Assembly: GCA_015680685.1 (NCBI GenBank) | Contig: MNCI01007684.1 | Location: forward strand, 503,459 to 567,458 | Origin: Gnetum montanum | Lineage: Eukaryota > Streptophyta > Gnetopsida > Gnetales > Gnetaceae | Reading direction: 5' to 3' | Length of the DNA: 64,000 nucleotides | Notes under the pieces: model-generated | What the model was told of the DNA's origin: nothing | The model's input: the letters and a program-made list of their open reading frames with translations, nothing else | The model's database searches: none | Part shown: piece by piece, positions 12,101 to 23,569 of the stretch | How the letters are laid out: each line of letters starts with the position of its first letter | Numbering within the stretch: the stretch's first letter is position 1 | Translations under genes and position numbers: made by a program

Positions 12101-12850
12101 GACATGTAAAGTGTGGAAAATAAAATAAAATAAAATAAAGGAAATAAGTAAGAAAATAAATCTCAAGTGTTGCAAGGATGAATCCAAGAGCTTGTCTTTA
12201 TTTCCGTACACAAGGTGTGCTCAGTTATACAATGCTTAAATAAAGATCCATCCACACTTAGACCTCCTGCTGTGGGCACTTGGAAAATGCTCTAACTACA
12301 AAAGTTTCACTACTTGACTCCTAAAAGACTTCTTAAAGACTTCACTTGAAAGAATTCCTTCCAAGACTTTCTCCCAAGACTTCCTCCTAAATTGTGTGCC
12401 TTGGCACTGTATTTATAGGCTTGGGAGCAACTTTTCTAATAATTAGAAAAACTGCCACTCTAATTTTAGAGAAACTACCACTCTAATAATTAGAGTAACT
12501 GCCCTCATCACTAGTGGAGAGGATGAGTGACTACTAGGAGCTACAGAATCTAGTCAAGGCATTTGATGTTAAAATAAACTTTTCGCTATCTAGTTCATCA
12601 ACATGAAGGAGCTGTTCCTAGCAATGCCATGTCCCTAGGATGTTCACACTCAGGGCCATATTCGAGATGTTGTGTAGACCATGAACAATCTCAAGGAAAA
12701 GGAGGAGAAGATGAACGCATTATTGGATGTCTTTCGTCTTCCACCAGAAGTTGTAGCTGCTATAGCACAATCACAACAACCTCAACCACTATGTGCACCC
12801 AAAGCAAGAGAAGGCTCTTAGGATCCTTAGGATCCTCCACCACCTAGGAC
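9198..12850 (+). pseudogene. ORF3 after pol, split by a solo LTR (copy B)
   Basis: ATG at 9198 follows TGACCATAG directly. The frame reads MEPKEKHMQEGGMSQP, continues through several TAG codons to LNFGPFLDLALPEVKDQLQ and GKWYMGETY at 9500-9620, then a region rich in Lys, Glu and Leu (10800-11660) that looks coiled-coil-forming. It is cut at 11672 by an LTR and resumes at 12511 (V-E-R-M). It ends in a Gln/Pro-rich tail with L-P-P-E-V-V-A-A-I-A-Q-S-Q-Q-P-Q-P at about 12740-12790. The minus-strand frames in X1 and X2 are homologous. Position matches the third ORF of Athila/Tat elements. I saw no membrane segment or signal peptide, so an envelope role is not supported. Confidence 0.65.
11673..12510 (-). 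mobile_element. Solo LTR, D type, inside ORF3
   Basis: On the minus strand the sequence starts TGATGAGGGCAG and ends CCACTCATCA. It has the D-type U3 unit (TCTAATTATTAGAG), TATA region CCTATAAATACAGTG, and R/U5 sequence like 36700-37455. Neither a PBS to the left nor a polypurine tract to the right is present, so this is a solo LTR. Flanks TTGGT (11668-11672) and CTAGT (12511-12515) may be a mutated target duplication. Removing the LTR and one copy restores continuity of ORF3. Confidence 0.8.
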
Positions 12851-13076
12851 CATTTGATCTTCTTCAATGTGTTCACACCATCTAAGGAATTTTGTTTGTC
12901 AATTTTATCCTAGCGTCCAATTTTGTTATTCTCAACATCCAAAATTTTGTAATCAATGAAAAACCATACACTTTAGGCACTTAGTTTTAGTTGTGTAGTT
13001 TGTGTGTCAATAATCCCATACCTTCCCAGATTTTGTAAAAAACTTGAGTACAAGTTTTCATTCAATCATGGGGGCA
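12851..13076 (+). other. 3' untranslated tail and polypurine tract of element AB
   Basis: Noncoding tail shared with C (35540-35720) and D (45770-45852), including 'TCAATAATCCCATACCTTCC' at 13008. The polypurine tract ATGGGGGCA (13068-13076) lies directly before the LTR start TGATAAAG. It is the primer site for plus-strand DNA. Confidence 0.7.
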
Positions 13077-13933
13077 TGATAAAGTGTCATAGTTGATGCG
13101 ACCTTGTTGAAGTAGGGTTTGACTTGTTGACATGTACCTACCGATGAGGCCCCCTATTTTGCCTATAAATACATGCTCACCAACTACATTTATAACAATA
13201 AGTCTCATACTTGTAGTGAAGCTCTAGCAATTTTTCCACTTAAAAGTTAGAATATTTTGTAAGTGCTCATAGTAGGAGTCAAAGAGTGTATGGATCTTTA
13301 TCTGAGCATTGTTGTACATGGGCACTATAGTATGTGTGACAATAATGACAAACTTTTTGATAAACCTTGAAACACTTTGAAATAGATTAATTAATTTTTT
13401 ATGCATTTAATATTTTAAGCAATTTTCTTTCATGCTTTAACTAATTAAATTAAGCTAAATTAAGCTAGATTAAGATAGATTAAATAATCATTAATTAAGT
13501 ACATAAGTACAACCACTTTGAGCACACGCTTAGCACTTGGTAATCCCTGTAATGTTTAATGTTTGGTACCCCAATAAAACTAAATGTGTTCAAGATGTGC
13601 ATGGTAAGTGAGAATGCATGCTGTTGTTATGAATAGTAAAATGTTACTTGATTAAAGTAAATTAGCAATTAAATATATAATTTTTTATTCTTTATTCTTA
13701 TGTGACTTAGAACATAAAACATAAAAATAACAAAAATCATATGCCTTAGTTACACTTAACCATAGTTTTGCATTTCACAAGTGTAATTGGGAAGATAACA
13801 ATTGCAATAGCTTGTTTTACTTCTTAGAGACCAATGTACTTAGAAGGCTATAAGTTCATGAAATTCAACCGGATCACACGTGAACACTTAGTGATTCATA
13901 TGGTTGGGCATAGGCTCTACTTACCACTCATCA
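13077..13933 (+). repeat. 3' LTR of element AB
   Basis: 857 bp, TG...CA, starting right after the polypurine tract and ending TTACCACTCATCA. It carries GCCTATAAATACATG at 13161 (TATA), the shared stretch around TTTGAGCACACGCTTAGCACTTGG and a terminal segment like the other LTRs. Its U3 lacks most of the 14-bp repeats seen in the related LTR at 63600. The following CTAAT (13934-13938) is the target duplication. Confidence 0.85.
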
Positions 13934-14545
13934 CTAATATTTTTACTTATAATGTTATCTATATTATGATTGGAAATTAGCATCATATCAAAACATAACT
14001 TTGTTAATAACTCTAATTCTAATTGTTATTTTTAATCTACAAATGGATTAAAAAGGAAAAGAATAGAAACATAATTTCATCTCCAAAATAATGTAGACTA
14101 TCATTTCATATCAACTAGAGTTGTTATCACATTTAAAGTCTACAAAAATATGGTACAAAAATTACACAATATTTAGCAAAAAATAAAGAGTGGAAGCATT
14201 ACACAACTAAGGTGTCTAAACTACTCAAATGATATTATAGCTCTTTTTTTTTTTTCTTAATGGTGGCATCACAAAAATAGTTTCCTAAGCTACTTTAATA
14301 TTTGATTTTCAACTTTTAATATCATGCTTTGAGTTTTATCTAGCAATGGTAGAATTTGTCATTTGTTACAACATTTACAAATAACCAAATCCTCCATCAC
14401 TATTATAATAATACATTAATACAGAAATTGAACCAATAACCTCCCTGGCTATTGTACCTAATGCATTGAGGACTGACAAAGATGCCAAGTATTATTTAGC
14501 CGCGTGTAGGGGGTCGGTAAAACAGAAGCCAGAGAGACGCAAAAC

Positions 14546-14700
14546 CTGATTTCGAAAGGCTCCATGGAACCATACTTGAGCTTGGTTTCGTTCTTATAAA
14601 TGTTTTCAAAATATCCGTTGGCCCATTGCAGGGTTGGACCGCAGCCCTTTGTCACCATTCTCTTTGCCACAGGATCATCTTCATGCATTTTGTTCTACCA
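14546..14700 (-). pseudogene. Exon-like segment of an unrecognised gene (P copy)
   Basis: On the minus strand an acceptor TTTTGTTTTAATAG ends at 14701, and a donor ATCAG|GTTTTG follows the exon end at 14546. The frame between reads NKMHEDDPVAKRMVTKG, then QWANGYFENIYKNETKLKYG and EPFEIR. The same acceptor and donor flank a shorter, related segment in block Q (48790-48900). I do not recognise the protein family. A TAG near the start and the length difference between copies suggest a broken exon. Confidence 0.4.
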
Positions 14701-14777
14701 CTATTAAAACAAAAATCAAAATACATCTTATGCATTTTGTTCTACCACCACTATTAAAACAAAAATCAAAATACAGA
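14683..14777. repeat. 47-bp tandem duplication
   Basis: A unit starting ATGCATTTTGTTCTACCA occurs at 14683-14729 and again from 14730, the second with a 3-bp insertion (ACC). It spans the 5' end of the exon-like segment and duplicates its acceptor. Q has only one copy. Confidence 0.8.
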
Positions 14778-14923
14778 ACCCATATAAACTGGTAAATCCT
14801 GCCATACGATCATGTATTCATGAGCTTATATTATACCTTTGTGTTTGGTGAAAGCGTGCAGGCAGGGAGTACGAATAAATAAACAAACACACGGAAATCA
14901 CCAAAGGGCTACTAGGGTAACCG

Positions 14924-15448
14924 ATGGCCGAAGGGGCAAGTATGGGTCATACGAAAAGTTTTGGACGGGGCGTGCGAGGAAAACATTGCATTTGCATGGA
15001 TTCGCCTGGCTTTGGGAGCGTCAAAGGTTCCGTCATGACTCACACATTCTCGCGTATTTATTGTTCATTGCTCGCGTATTTATTGTTCATTGCTGGTTTT
15101 TGCTCCTTTTCTCATATCTATGCTTTAAAACGAAAGAACAAAACAGGGTCATCGTCATGGGTCATGACGGATGGATGCTTCTTCCGTCATCACTTTTTTA
15201 AAAATCTGTTTGCTTATAAAGCAACGAAGCTCACCAGCACATCACTCATGGTGCTCTGTTTTTACGTTCCCTTCATCATGACTAGTGCCGATTTTCCAGC
15301 GTCTGAAAGGTTTTCGATCATTATACGTGAGATGAGTTATTGGGCTGTGCCTAGTTTAGTTAAGTTGTGTATTCTTATAATACGGTCATCTTCAATGTGG
15401 CCCTACTCACAGGTAGTCCCTAAGGTGCTACTCAGAGGTAGTCGTTGA
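14924..15448 (+). other. 174-codon open frame in the P-specific region, coding status doubtful
   Basis: Begins MAEGASMGHTKSFGRGVRG and continues into hydrophobic, low-complexity text including a 22-bp tandem duplication. It is the longest open frame outside repeats, and the DNA is visibly less AT-rich (14840-15300) than its surroundings. I recognise no domain. Overlapping frames are also open, as expected from base composition alone. It is absent from block Q. It may be promoter or UTR-like sequence of a lost gene rather than a CDS. Confidence 0.15.
15049..15092. repeat. 22-bp tandem duplication
   Basis: CTCGCGTATTTATTGTTCATTG occupies 15049-15070 and is repeated exactly at 15071-15092. The perfect match means it is recent relative to the rest of the window. 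Confidence 0.9.
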
Positions 15449-17024
15449 ACAAAAGTATTAGTAGACCTGATTTGTTATAAATTTGGTTAAGGGTTGAGGG
15501 CTAATTTCTTTTTTGGAAATATTGGATTGAGTAACAAAAGCATTTCATTTTATTGCTGTCATTTTGGTTGTTGTAGAAATTATATGTTTGGCCAAATTAT
15601 GGCTCCTGAGTAAAGAAATAGATTCAGTGCCCCCCATACCTTTGCAAATTTTCATGCTTCAATTTAATGGTGATATTGCAATCTTCTGTGCAATTTTTAA
15701 GCATTAACAATATTTTGGATTTACATTGTACTTGTTCTATGTTTTACAATGTATTTTTATGATATATGGGCCTTAATTTTTTAAAAAAACTAATATATTT
15801 AAATTTTCTCTCACGTCCCCGGCCATGAACCCATACCCACTTTTTCTTGAGGCACATGTACCACGTAACCTCGCTTCCACGAATCAGATTTTTTTGATGC
15901 ATAAGCCCTAACACTTGATATTCGTATATGGGGCACTCTTACCCGTCCATCATCAGGAGGGTCGTGGCCCTTCACAATGATCACTTAAAAATGAAGCCAT
16001 GGCACTGTATCCATGATTTCATAATGCGCAACTTATAAATGAAGTTCATTGGCTTCAGCCAGGATTTCACGTTGTTTGTTAGTGGATATCTTGCGTTTTT
16101 ATACGAAAATTTAACTCACACGTTTTTACAGGATTGATTTTTGCAACTAAGAGGGTTGGTTCGGGAGGCGCGAGCGGGATGAAGTCGCGGTCATAGGTTG
16201 AAAAAGCAGGAGCAAACCCTGGTTTCTGATTCTTGGAAAAGCTTATTCCGAGTGGTCGTATAACGTTGAAAAATCGGATCGGATTGCATCAGTAAATCGG
16301 CAACTTTTTTTATAAATTAGATCGACAAAATCAGAACAAATATATGTAAAAATCACATTAAAATCATCAATATTAACAAAAGAGAACTTATATGCACTCA
16401 TGTTCCTACTTGCATTTTCCATTTTTTTTTTCATTTAAGAGCTCAGTTAGAGTGCTAAATCAAATATAGAAATTTTAGTTTTTTGATAGCACCAATATTA
16501 GCAATATACAATATATTAAACTAAAAAATCAATAAAAATATAGCACTATTCATTGGATTAAATATCCCATCCGATTTTGAATCTGCTTCAATATTGCCTT
16601 TGTGATTAGTTGCATATTTCTCAATCTATGTATGTGGTCAAATGTAACCTCAACTTAAAAAATCAATTTAAGGATCCAATCAAATTCCTGGATTCCACAT
16701 TTAAGGATCTATGTATGTGGCCCAATTTGTAACCTGTGATTTAGGCATTACTAAATTTAAGGACAAACTATGCTCTAAATGCCTAAATTTAAGGACAAAC
16801 TATGCTATAAATGATATTAACTTTTTATGTGCAATTGTAATGAGTGTGAAAAGTCTTATCATACAAGAAGAAACAATTGGAGAAGGAATCAAATTTAGAT
16901 TATTGTGATAAGTAAGTTGCCAACTCATGAAATGAAATGGTATTATTGACAATAAGATTAGTAAATGAGATAATCCTTTGAATGTGATGATGATAAGCAT
17001 CCAAAAATCTTGTTCTATGAATCA

Positions 17025-17335
17025 ATTTAGAACATAAAAATATTATTTTTAGTCTACACAACACCATACATATTTTCTTTCATATTAAAGAGTTTTAAGA
17101 TTTTTATCACTTAAATCTTGTATGTTCTATTTTTTTCTTGCCCTTTACATTCTCTATTTAATAGTTTTCCCTTTACATCATTTATTTACAAATTAATTTA
17201 AAAAATAAAAATATTATTTTTAACTTACACAATATCACATGTTTTCTTTCATATTATAGAACTTTAAGGTTTTATCACATAAATATTGTATGTTCTTTTA
17301 GTTTTCCCTTTACATCCTATGTTTAATCATTTTCC
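17025..17335. repeat. Diverged 171-bp tandem duplication
   Basis: ATAAAAATATTATTTTTA at 17034 recurs at 17205. 'TTTCTTTCATATTA', the ATCAC...TTGTATGTTCT stretch and 'CCTTTACAT' follow in the same order in both. Two copies, AT-rich and noncoding. Confidence 0.7.
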
Positions 17336-18630
17336 AATAAAATATAGAAAGAAGCACAAGTATTCAATTTATTATTATGTAGAAAAGCTTGTTTGCAAAG
17401 AATTTCCTTTGAAAATAGTACTTATGAATTAATATGGTATATTTTAGGAATTGGTATGGACTCATGGGTGGGGATCAGAGGGGATGAAAAAAAAATTGAA
17501 ATGTTCAAATGTGTTATTTGGGGCATCAGCATCCACGCATAAGATTATCGGTATACTTTTGAGTAGGGGCTATTCCACTAATTCAAAGCTCCATGCTATA
17601 GTTGTTCCTTTAAAACTGAACAACTTTTATATAGTTTCCAATAACATGAACTTTGCAGTGGTTGATATATTTTTCCTTTATTTATGTAGTCATCCATATT
17701 GAAATTTAGATTTTGCATTAATTTTTTTGAGGCAAATGTGAAACTAATGTATTTAACTACATTCTATAAATGAATGTATTATATTGTGTTCCATGAAGCA
17801 TTGAGACCTTTTTAATTTCCAATTTATTTTTACAAAATCTTAATATGAAAAACTTAGAGAAAGTTCAAATTCTATAATAAAGTTTAGTATTACTTACATG
17901 TAGCTACATTGGAAGCTTGTAATAAATAGAGAGCTCTGATTATTACTGGAACATAGAGTTCTAACTATTACTAGACTAGGCTAAAACCTTAGCATATGTC
18001 AAAAAGATTCACTTGCCATCAGCTTTTTTTGGATGAATTCAAATTCAATAATTTTTTAAAGGGTTGTTTGGATGTCTTGAAGTTTATTCAAGAATGATTT
18101 ATGAAACTCAAACTAAAAGGATTTTGTTAGTTCTATTGAGACTCAACAACTCTTAGACAACTATAGAAAAAGTAGGGCTATATGAAAATAATTAAGAAAT
18201 TAGGCACTCCTTAGTGTCTTTATTCATTTTATTTTTTCCATAGAGCTTGTATTCATGAGATAAAGTCACAAAAATGCTAATGCCATTTTTAATTATCATA
18301 TTACTTACCTTTAGGATGGACAACTGAAAGCATGTACTAGAACATAATAGGTAATGCTCTCTCTTGAGTCCAAAAGTTCTTGTTTTGCAACATTATAATT
18401 TTCTAAAGTTGATTTCTTTAATGATTCTCATTGTCATTTTAACTTTATTAGATGAATATGCAAATTGGTTCATATGGAAAAGTAGAGGTTATGGATATTT
18501 TCCTCAAAGAGCACGTAGACTATGTTTTTGTAGCATCCATAGCTATTATCATATTTGAAGTCTACAAAGATATTGCAAAAAAAGTTGGAACAAATGTTGG
18601 ATGGACAATAAGAGTAACAACAGTATAAAT

Positions 18631-18633
<3 letters not shown>

Positions 18634-18674
<41 letters not shown>
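18634..18674. repeat. (TA)n microsatellite
   Basis: About 20 uninterrupted TA dinucleotides. The paralogous place in block Q (near 49745) lacks the array. Confidence 0.95.
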
Positions 18675-18676
<2 letters not shown>

Positions 18677-19790
18677 ATGGTGGTATTATAGAAGTCATTT
18701 TCCATGGTACTCTAATATTTGATTTTTATTAAATGTCATATTTCCAATTTCATTCAGTAATGATGAAATCTAGTACCATGTTAGTACATTCAAAATCAAA
18801 TCTAGTAATGGTGTGTTTGCTTAGTATATGTTATGTTGATTTTTCTATTTGGATAGTTTTTTGGTTGCTTATTCTTAGTATAAAGTGTTTGAATTTTATT
18901 GTGATATAAATTTTATTAGTGAATTTTCATCATTTATGTTTAAATTCTCATACTATTTATCATTTTCATATTGATGTATAATTTATTACAAGATTGGAAT
19001 AAAATTTAACTTTTCTTTAATTGATATGATTATAAATTTTGTGCAAGTGAAAATGAATGGGTTTCAACTAAGAATTTCTAAATTTTCCATGAGGTTGTAA
19101 ATTTTGTTGATATGCACTGGATTGCAACCTTCTTGAATAATCATTATTCATGAAAAAAATTGACCAATTAATTTCTATAATTAAAATCTTCCCACATTTG
19201 ATTATATGCTTCCATGTTATTTCTGCTAGTAAATTCTTTCAAAATTCTTCATGCAATTTTTTAAATGAAAATATTAGGCTTTTTCATATTTACATAAAAT
19301 TAATTGAAGAATAAAGTTACTCCAATTTAACCACAAGAAAATGTCATAAAATTCCCATATATTTTTTACCTTTGTGTTGCACCATTTCTTTGAATGTCCC
19401 AATTATAATAATATACTTTCTTTAAAGTAATATTTATAGAATTTTTAAAAATAAATAGTAGTGTTTTTCTAAGTTATAAGATTAAAGTTCAAGCATAAAT
19501 ACAAACACATAAATGATTTAATTAGTAATAATGAGGTGTTAGCCTAGTGGTAAGACTCTTAATTTGGAAACTTCAACTTATAGGTTTGATTTTGGTGAGC
19601 TATATTATTTTGGTGGAAAATATTATTTTAAAAAAAATATTTGGGGTTCAAGCACCCCTTCCTTCTAAATGATTTAAATAATGGAAATCAAAATTTTTAC
19701 CATTAAGTATAAGATGATTTTATAAAATATATCAAAATTTAAGCTAGAGCTTACTATCTTGTTACATAAGAGGTTACCGATTAAAGTAAC

Positions 19791-20652
19791 TAATGAGCGG
19801 TGGAGTAATCCAACACCCAACTATACAAGTTACAAGTGTTTCATGTGTGACCAAATCATAATCCGTGGATGAGGCAATGTGATTATGCTAGTAATTGATA
19901 TAATTTCAAGACCATTGTCTTCCCACATAGAGCTAGAGAAGTCTACATGTATGGTTTAGCTCATAATAAGGTATAAGATCTATTGATGTTGTTTGGCCAT
20001 CTAGCTCCTAATGAAAATGGTGAAGTGAAAAGAGTTTCTAAGTCTAATTCTAACTAAAATAGTAAAAAAATATATTCTACCCTAAGGTGACGAGTATCTA
20101 GTCCTAACCTTCCATAGACACCTTGGGCTTCATGTAACTACTACTAGGATTACCAAGTACTTCGCTACTAGGCAAACCAAGTAATAGCACTACTAGGTTA
20201 TCAAGTAATTACACATAAGTGCTCAAGATTAATCGTACTTATCCCACTTAACAATAGTAATGGTAGGGTGCATGGAAAAGTAATCTTTAACTAAGAATAT
20301 ACATTATTCTAAGTAAAACAATAAACTAGGAGAATGCTACAATAGTATGAAATAACTTGATCTTTATTGTTGGTCACACTTGTGCCCAAGTACAAGATGC
20401 TTGAATAAAGACTCCATACACTATGTCACACTACATTGCGGGCATTCACACTTCTATGTGCTGAAAACTAACTCAAGAAAACAAGCTACAAGATTTACAC
20501 TACTATTGAATGGAAACTTATTATGGATCCATGAACCTAAGTGCTATATTTATAGGCTAGCATATATATCACAATATTGCATATACAATAATACAACTAG
20601 TGCTATGATATTGTATACTCAATATTGTAGTCCACAAAATTTTAATTTATCA
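19791..20652 (-). repeat. 3' LTR of element X1
   Basis: 862 bp. On the minus strand it starts TGATAAATTAAAATTTT and ends CCGCTCATTA, a mutated CATCA. It is directly preceded on that strand by the polypurine tract ATCATGGAGTA (plus 20653-20663). The U3 has palindromic GATATTG/CAATATTG motifs at about 20570-20630, with the TATA box CTATAAATA just after on the minus strand. Confidence 0.85.
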
Positions 20653-20799
20653 TACTCCATGATTGACTTAAAAATTGTCCTCGAATTAAAAGAAAATGAA
20701 GATAGAGTTCCTTACAAAATTAGAAGGTAGATTTACATGACACTTTATGTCATAGTGGTGTTACAAAAATGACACAAGACATGATAGGATAAAATTTGA

Positions 20800-23569
20800 T
20801 AGAAAATAAAATTGGATGAAGCTCAATGTAGCTTATGTGATTCTTGGTGATGATGGCTTCTCCATTGGTTACTTTCCCTTGTCATTAGGCTTTTGGAATT
20901 TGTATTTTTTTAGGAGCACTTGAAGTTCCTCCTACTCCATTCTTAGGTCATGTACCATCCATGCTTGTTGTGCAATGTGTGATGGAGTGGGTACATCCCA
21001 TGGACATGGTAGCTACAAAAACATTTGATTGGCTTTAACATACCATGCTACAAACTTCCTCTCTTCCTCAAATTCTTTGGCCTTGGCTTGTAACTCATGA
21101 TAATCAGACAATTTTTAGCCAAATTCATTGCAACATCATTTTTCCCTTGATAGCCAACCCTAACTAATTCTAGTTCAAAGTTTGCTACCTGAAGTTTTTG
21201 CAAAGAATCTTTTCTATCTACAAACCCTTTTTTGTATAATGCATACATGGTTGCTACTTATTGTTCAAGTTAATTTCTATGCATACTTGTTGTTAACATG
21301 GCCAAGTTAGCATCATGAAGGTTAGCTAACCACATGTATTCTTGCAAATTCTCTATTTGTAGATCTCTATTTTTAACTTCCATTTGGTTTAAGTGAGCAT
21401 AACTATCCAAGATGGGTTGCTAGTCTAGATTCTACACTAATATGGAATTGATTCAAGCTTTAGCCATTTGGATCTCCTTCTTATTGATTTTCTTATACAT
21501 AAACAAATAGTCATGGAGGTGTTCCTTTAGCCTTTCATGCTTCTTAGCTTTGTTTTGCCATGTGTTGATATTAATAGTTGACATTTGTCTAACTATGAAT
21601 ACCTCCTCCATTGAGAGGGTCTTATTTTCTCTTGCTAAGCAGCTCATGTCTTAGTTAATCCTCATTACTTATTCTCTTAATTGATATATGTTTTTATACT
21701 TCTAGATGTTTGTTAACCTAGTGTTATCTATGGTGAGCTATGTGTTTTCTTCTTGTATTCTGATGAGTGCCTTAGCATGTGTGTATGCTTGTGCTTCTGC
21801 TACTAAGGCATTCGACATTGCTTTCTCCTTCTTGTTTTCCATCTACATGTTCGTCTCTATTAGGTAGTTAATCTACTCTATTCTAAGTTTCTCTAGTTGG
21901 TCAAGCAAAACATATTGTATTGGATCTCTGTGTTTAACCCTCAGGGTCATGAGCACTTCCTATAGTTTAAGGATTTCAACTTTTGCATCCTTTGCCCTGG
22001 TCTCTACCATGACCAGTTTACCCTTGGTTGTGATATCTTCTAGCTCCATTATAGTGAAATCACTTGGGATGTTCAAAAGAGTTGTCATTACTTGCCCAAT
22101 CTATAGTAGTTGATCTAACACATCCTCATGATCATAAGGAGTCATTAAGGTACTAGCTAATGTTTGAGCATTCCTTGCTCTAGTTAAATCAACTGGCAAC
22201 ATAATAGGTACGTTGAAAATTTTTTTGATGTGATCCATGATCATTTCTATGGCTTCCGCTACATCTTGCTATTACATAACCACAACTGTGGCTCCTTCTC
22301 CAATTTCAAGCATCACTTGGAATGATGCAACATTCCTAGATATTTGTTGTAATCATTGGGCCTCTCCTCCTAGCTAGAAAGATATCTATCCACTTATCGG
22401 GTCTATGGAAACTATGGGTTGTATGGCACTATCAATTACTCAATAGAGGTTAGCCTCCTCTCATGTTTCCCAACTAACAGTCTTTGCCATTTGTTGCAGG
22501 TAAATCATTGATGGTCTATAGACCTATGTTAGTGGTGGTGGAACCTGCTATTTTTTCTATTCTTGTTGTTGCTGCTACTAACCACTAGGTCCAACTTGTT
22601 GTTGTTGTTCAATGGTTTGTGTGGTTATCCCAGCTTCTATTTCTTTCTCTATCTGCTCTTTCTTTAGTGGTGTTGGCTTGAACATTTTAGCATATGAGGC
22701 ATTTTTGACCTTCCTAAGGATGTCATTAGTGTACCCTAGTATTCTAGCACATTTTCATAGCTTCTTTATTAGGCAAGGAAATGGAAGTGTGAGCTTCTCT
22801 ACCTTATTTTCTTCAAACCTCCTTTGAATCTTCATAAAATAGAGTTGTACGAGATTGGCATTGTACTTTTCCATCAAAATCACACTTCTCTTGGCTACAT
22901 AAGTGGGCAATATGTTCAATCTCATTTTGGGAAATAGGTGATATGTGTTAATTTTGAAATAAATTATTTACTCAAGAGTTAAGCCATTATACTTCTTATC
23001 TTCTTTTCCATATGTCCTCTTTAACCATAGTTTTCTAGTTTTAGTGTCTGATCTTGTGGATAGATGTGCTGATCTTGCCCCTTCATTGGGCATATTTAGA
23101 GCTTCTACTATCACCTTTACTAAATATGAAACAAAAACTCCTTCGATGTTGGATATAGCATCCTCTTGTCTATTATGTTAGAATTGGTAAGTCTCCCCTA
23201 GATACCATTTTCCACTCTCTAAAAGGATGATCCATAGCAATGATGCTTGGAGTTGCATCCTTATTGCCTCTGGAACAAACTCTATGAATGGACCAAAGTT
23301 CATCTTCATAGTTATTATGGTTAGGAGTGTCTTCTCTTGGATGATTTGAAGGCATTCTTATGATAGTGTAAGGCACTGTCATTATACTTATTTTCTTCCA
23401 CCTCCCTCTAAGTTGACTATCTGGTGGTAGGAGTGTCTTGATGGATACTGAAACATTTAGCCTCTTTCTCTACATGTTCTACTTGTGCCTCCTGTGCTCC
23501 TGTTTAGCGTCTTGGTCATTTCCTTGTTGGCTTTGAGGGTTCTCCTCTTTCTCTTCTCTTTGGGGCCAT
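20800..23569 (-). pseudogene. ORF3 (element X1)
   Basis: The minus-strand ATG at 23569-23567 opens MAPKRRERGEPSKP. A frame change leads to MNFGPFIEFV (near 23300), ESGKWYLGETYQF, and SYLVKVIVEALNMPNEGA near 23120. A Gln-rich stretch, seen as TTGTTGTTG on the plus strand at 22560-22610, precedes long segments rich in Lys, Glu and Leu (21050-21650), such as MEEVFIVRQMSTININTWQNK. This layout matches ORF3 of copy B at 9198: conserved N-terminal domain, then Gln-rich linker, then coiled-coil-like C-terminus. Many stops and shifts occur. It is the only sizeable reading frame in what remains of X1. Confidence 0.65.

Larger units (their letters stand above)
1..13933 (+). mobile_element. Composite Athila-like Ty3/gypsy element AB, 5' end outside window
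   Basis: A decayed LTR retrotransposon that enters the window within gag and ends at the LTR terminus CATCA at 13933. Its order is gag tail, protease, RT, RNase H, integrase and spacer (copy A), then a second linker-RT-RNase H-integrase (copy B), spacer, ORF3, polypurine tract and 3' LTR. A second pol after the first, with no LTR, gag or protease between, is abnormal. It is best explained by recombination between two related elements at about 4745-4765. Every reading frame has stops and frameshifts. The flank after the LTR begins CTAAT, which recurs before an AB-type LTR at 63600. Confidence 0.85.
14871..18181. other. P-specific 3.3-kb segment, no gene recognised
   Basis: In block Q the two flanks of this segment are joined by 214 unrelated bases (49014-49227). 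The left part (14871-16200) has more G+C, including 'GGGAGGCGCGAGCGGGATGA' at 16161. The rest is AT-rich with short tandem duplications. It has no LTR, terminal inverted repeat or target duplication that I can see, so a deletion in Q is more likely than an insertion in P. Confidence 0.5.
13934..19790. repeat. Block P, segmental paralogue of block Q
   Basis: Low-copy AT-rich DNA. 13934-14870 aligns with 48133-49013, and 18182-19790 aligns with 49228-50807, up to the same GTAAC where element X is inserted. The middle (14871-18181) has no counterpart in Q. Apart from the exon-like and repeat entries given separately, I see no gene in it. Confidence 0.8.

Noticed and set aside
9198-12850. ORF3 as an envelope gene
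   Set aside because: Position fits, but no signal peptide, transmembrane helix or glycosylation-rich ectodomain is visible. The sequence is charged and Gln-rich.
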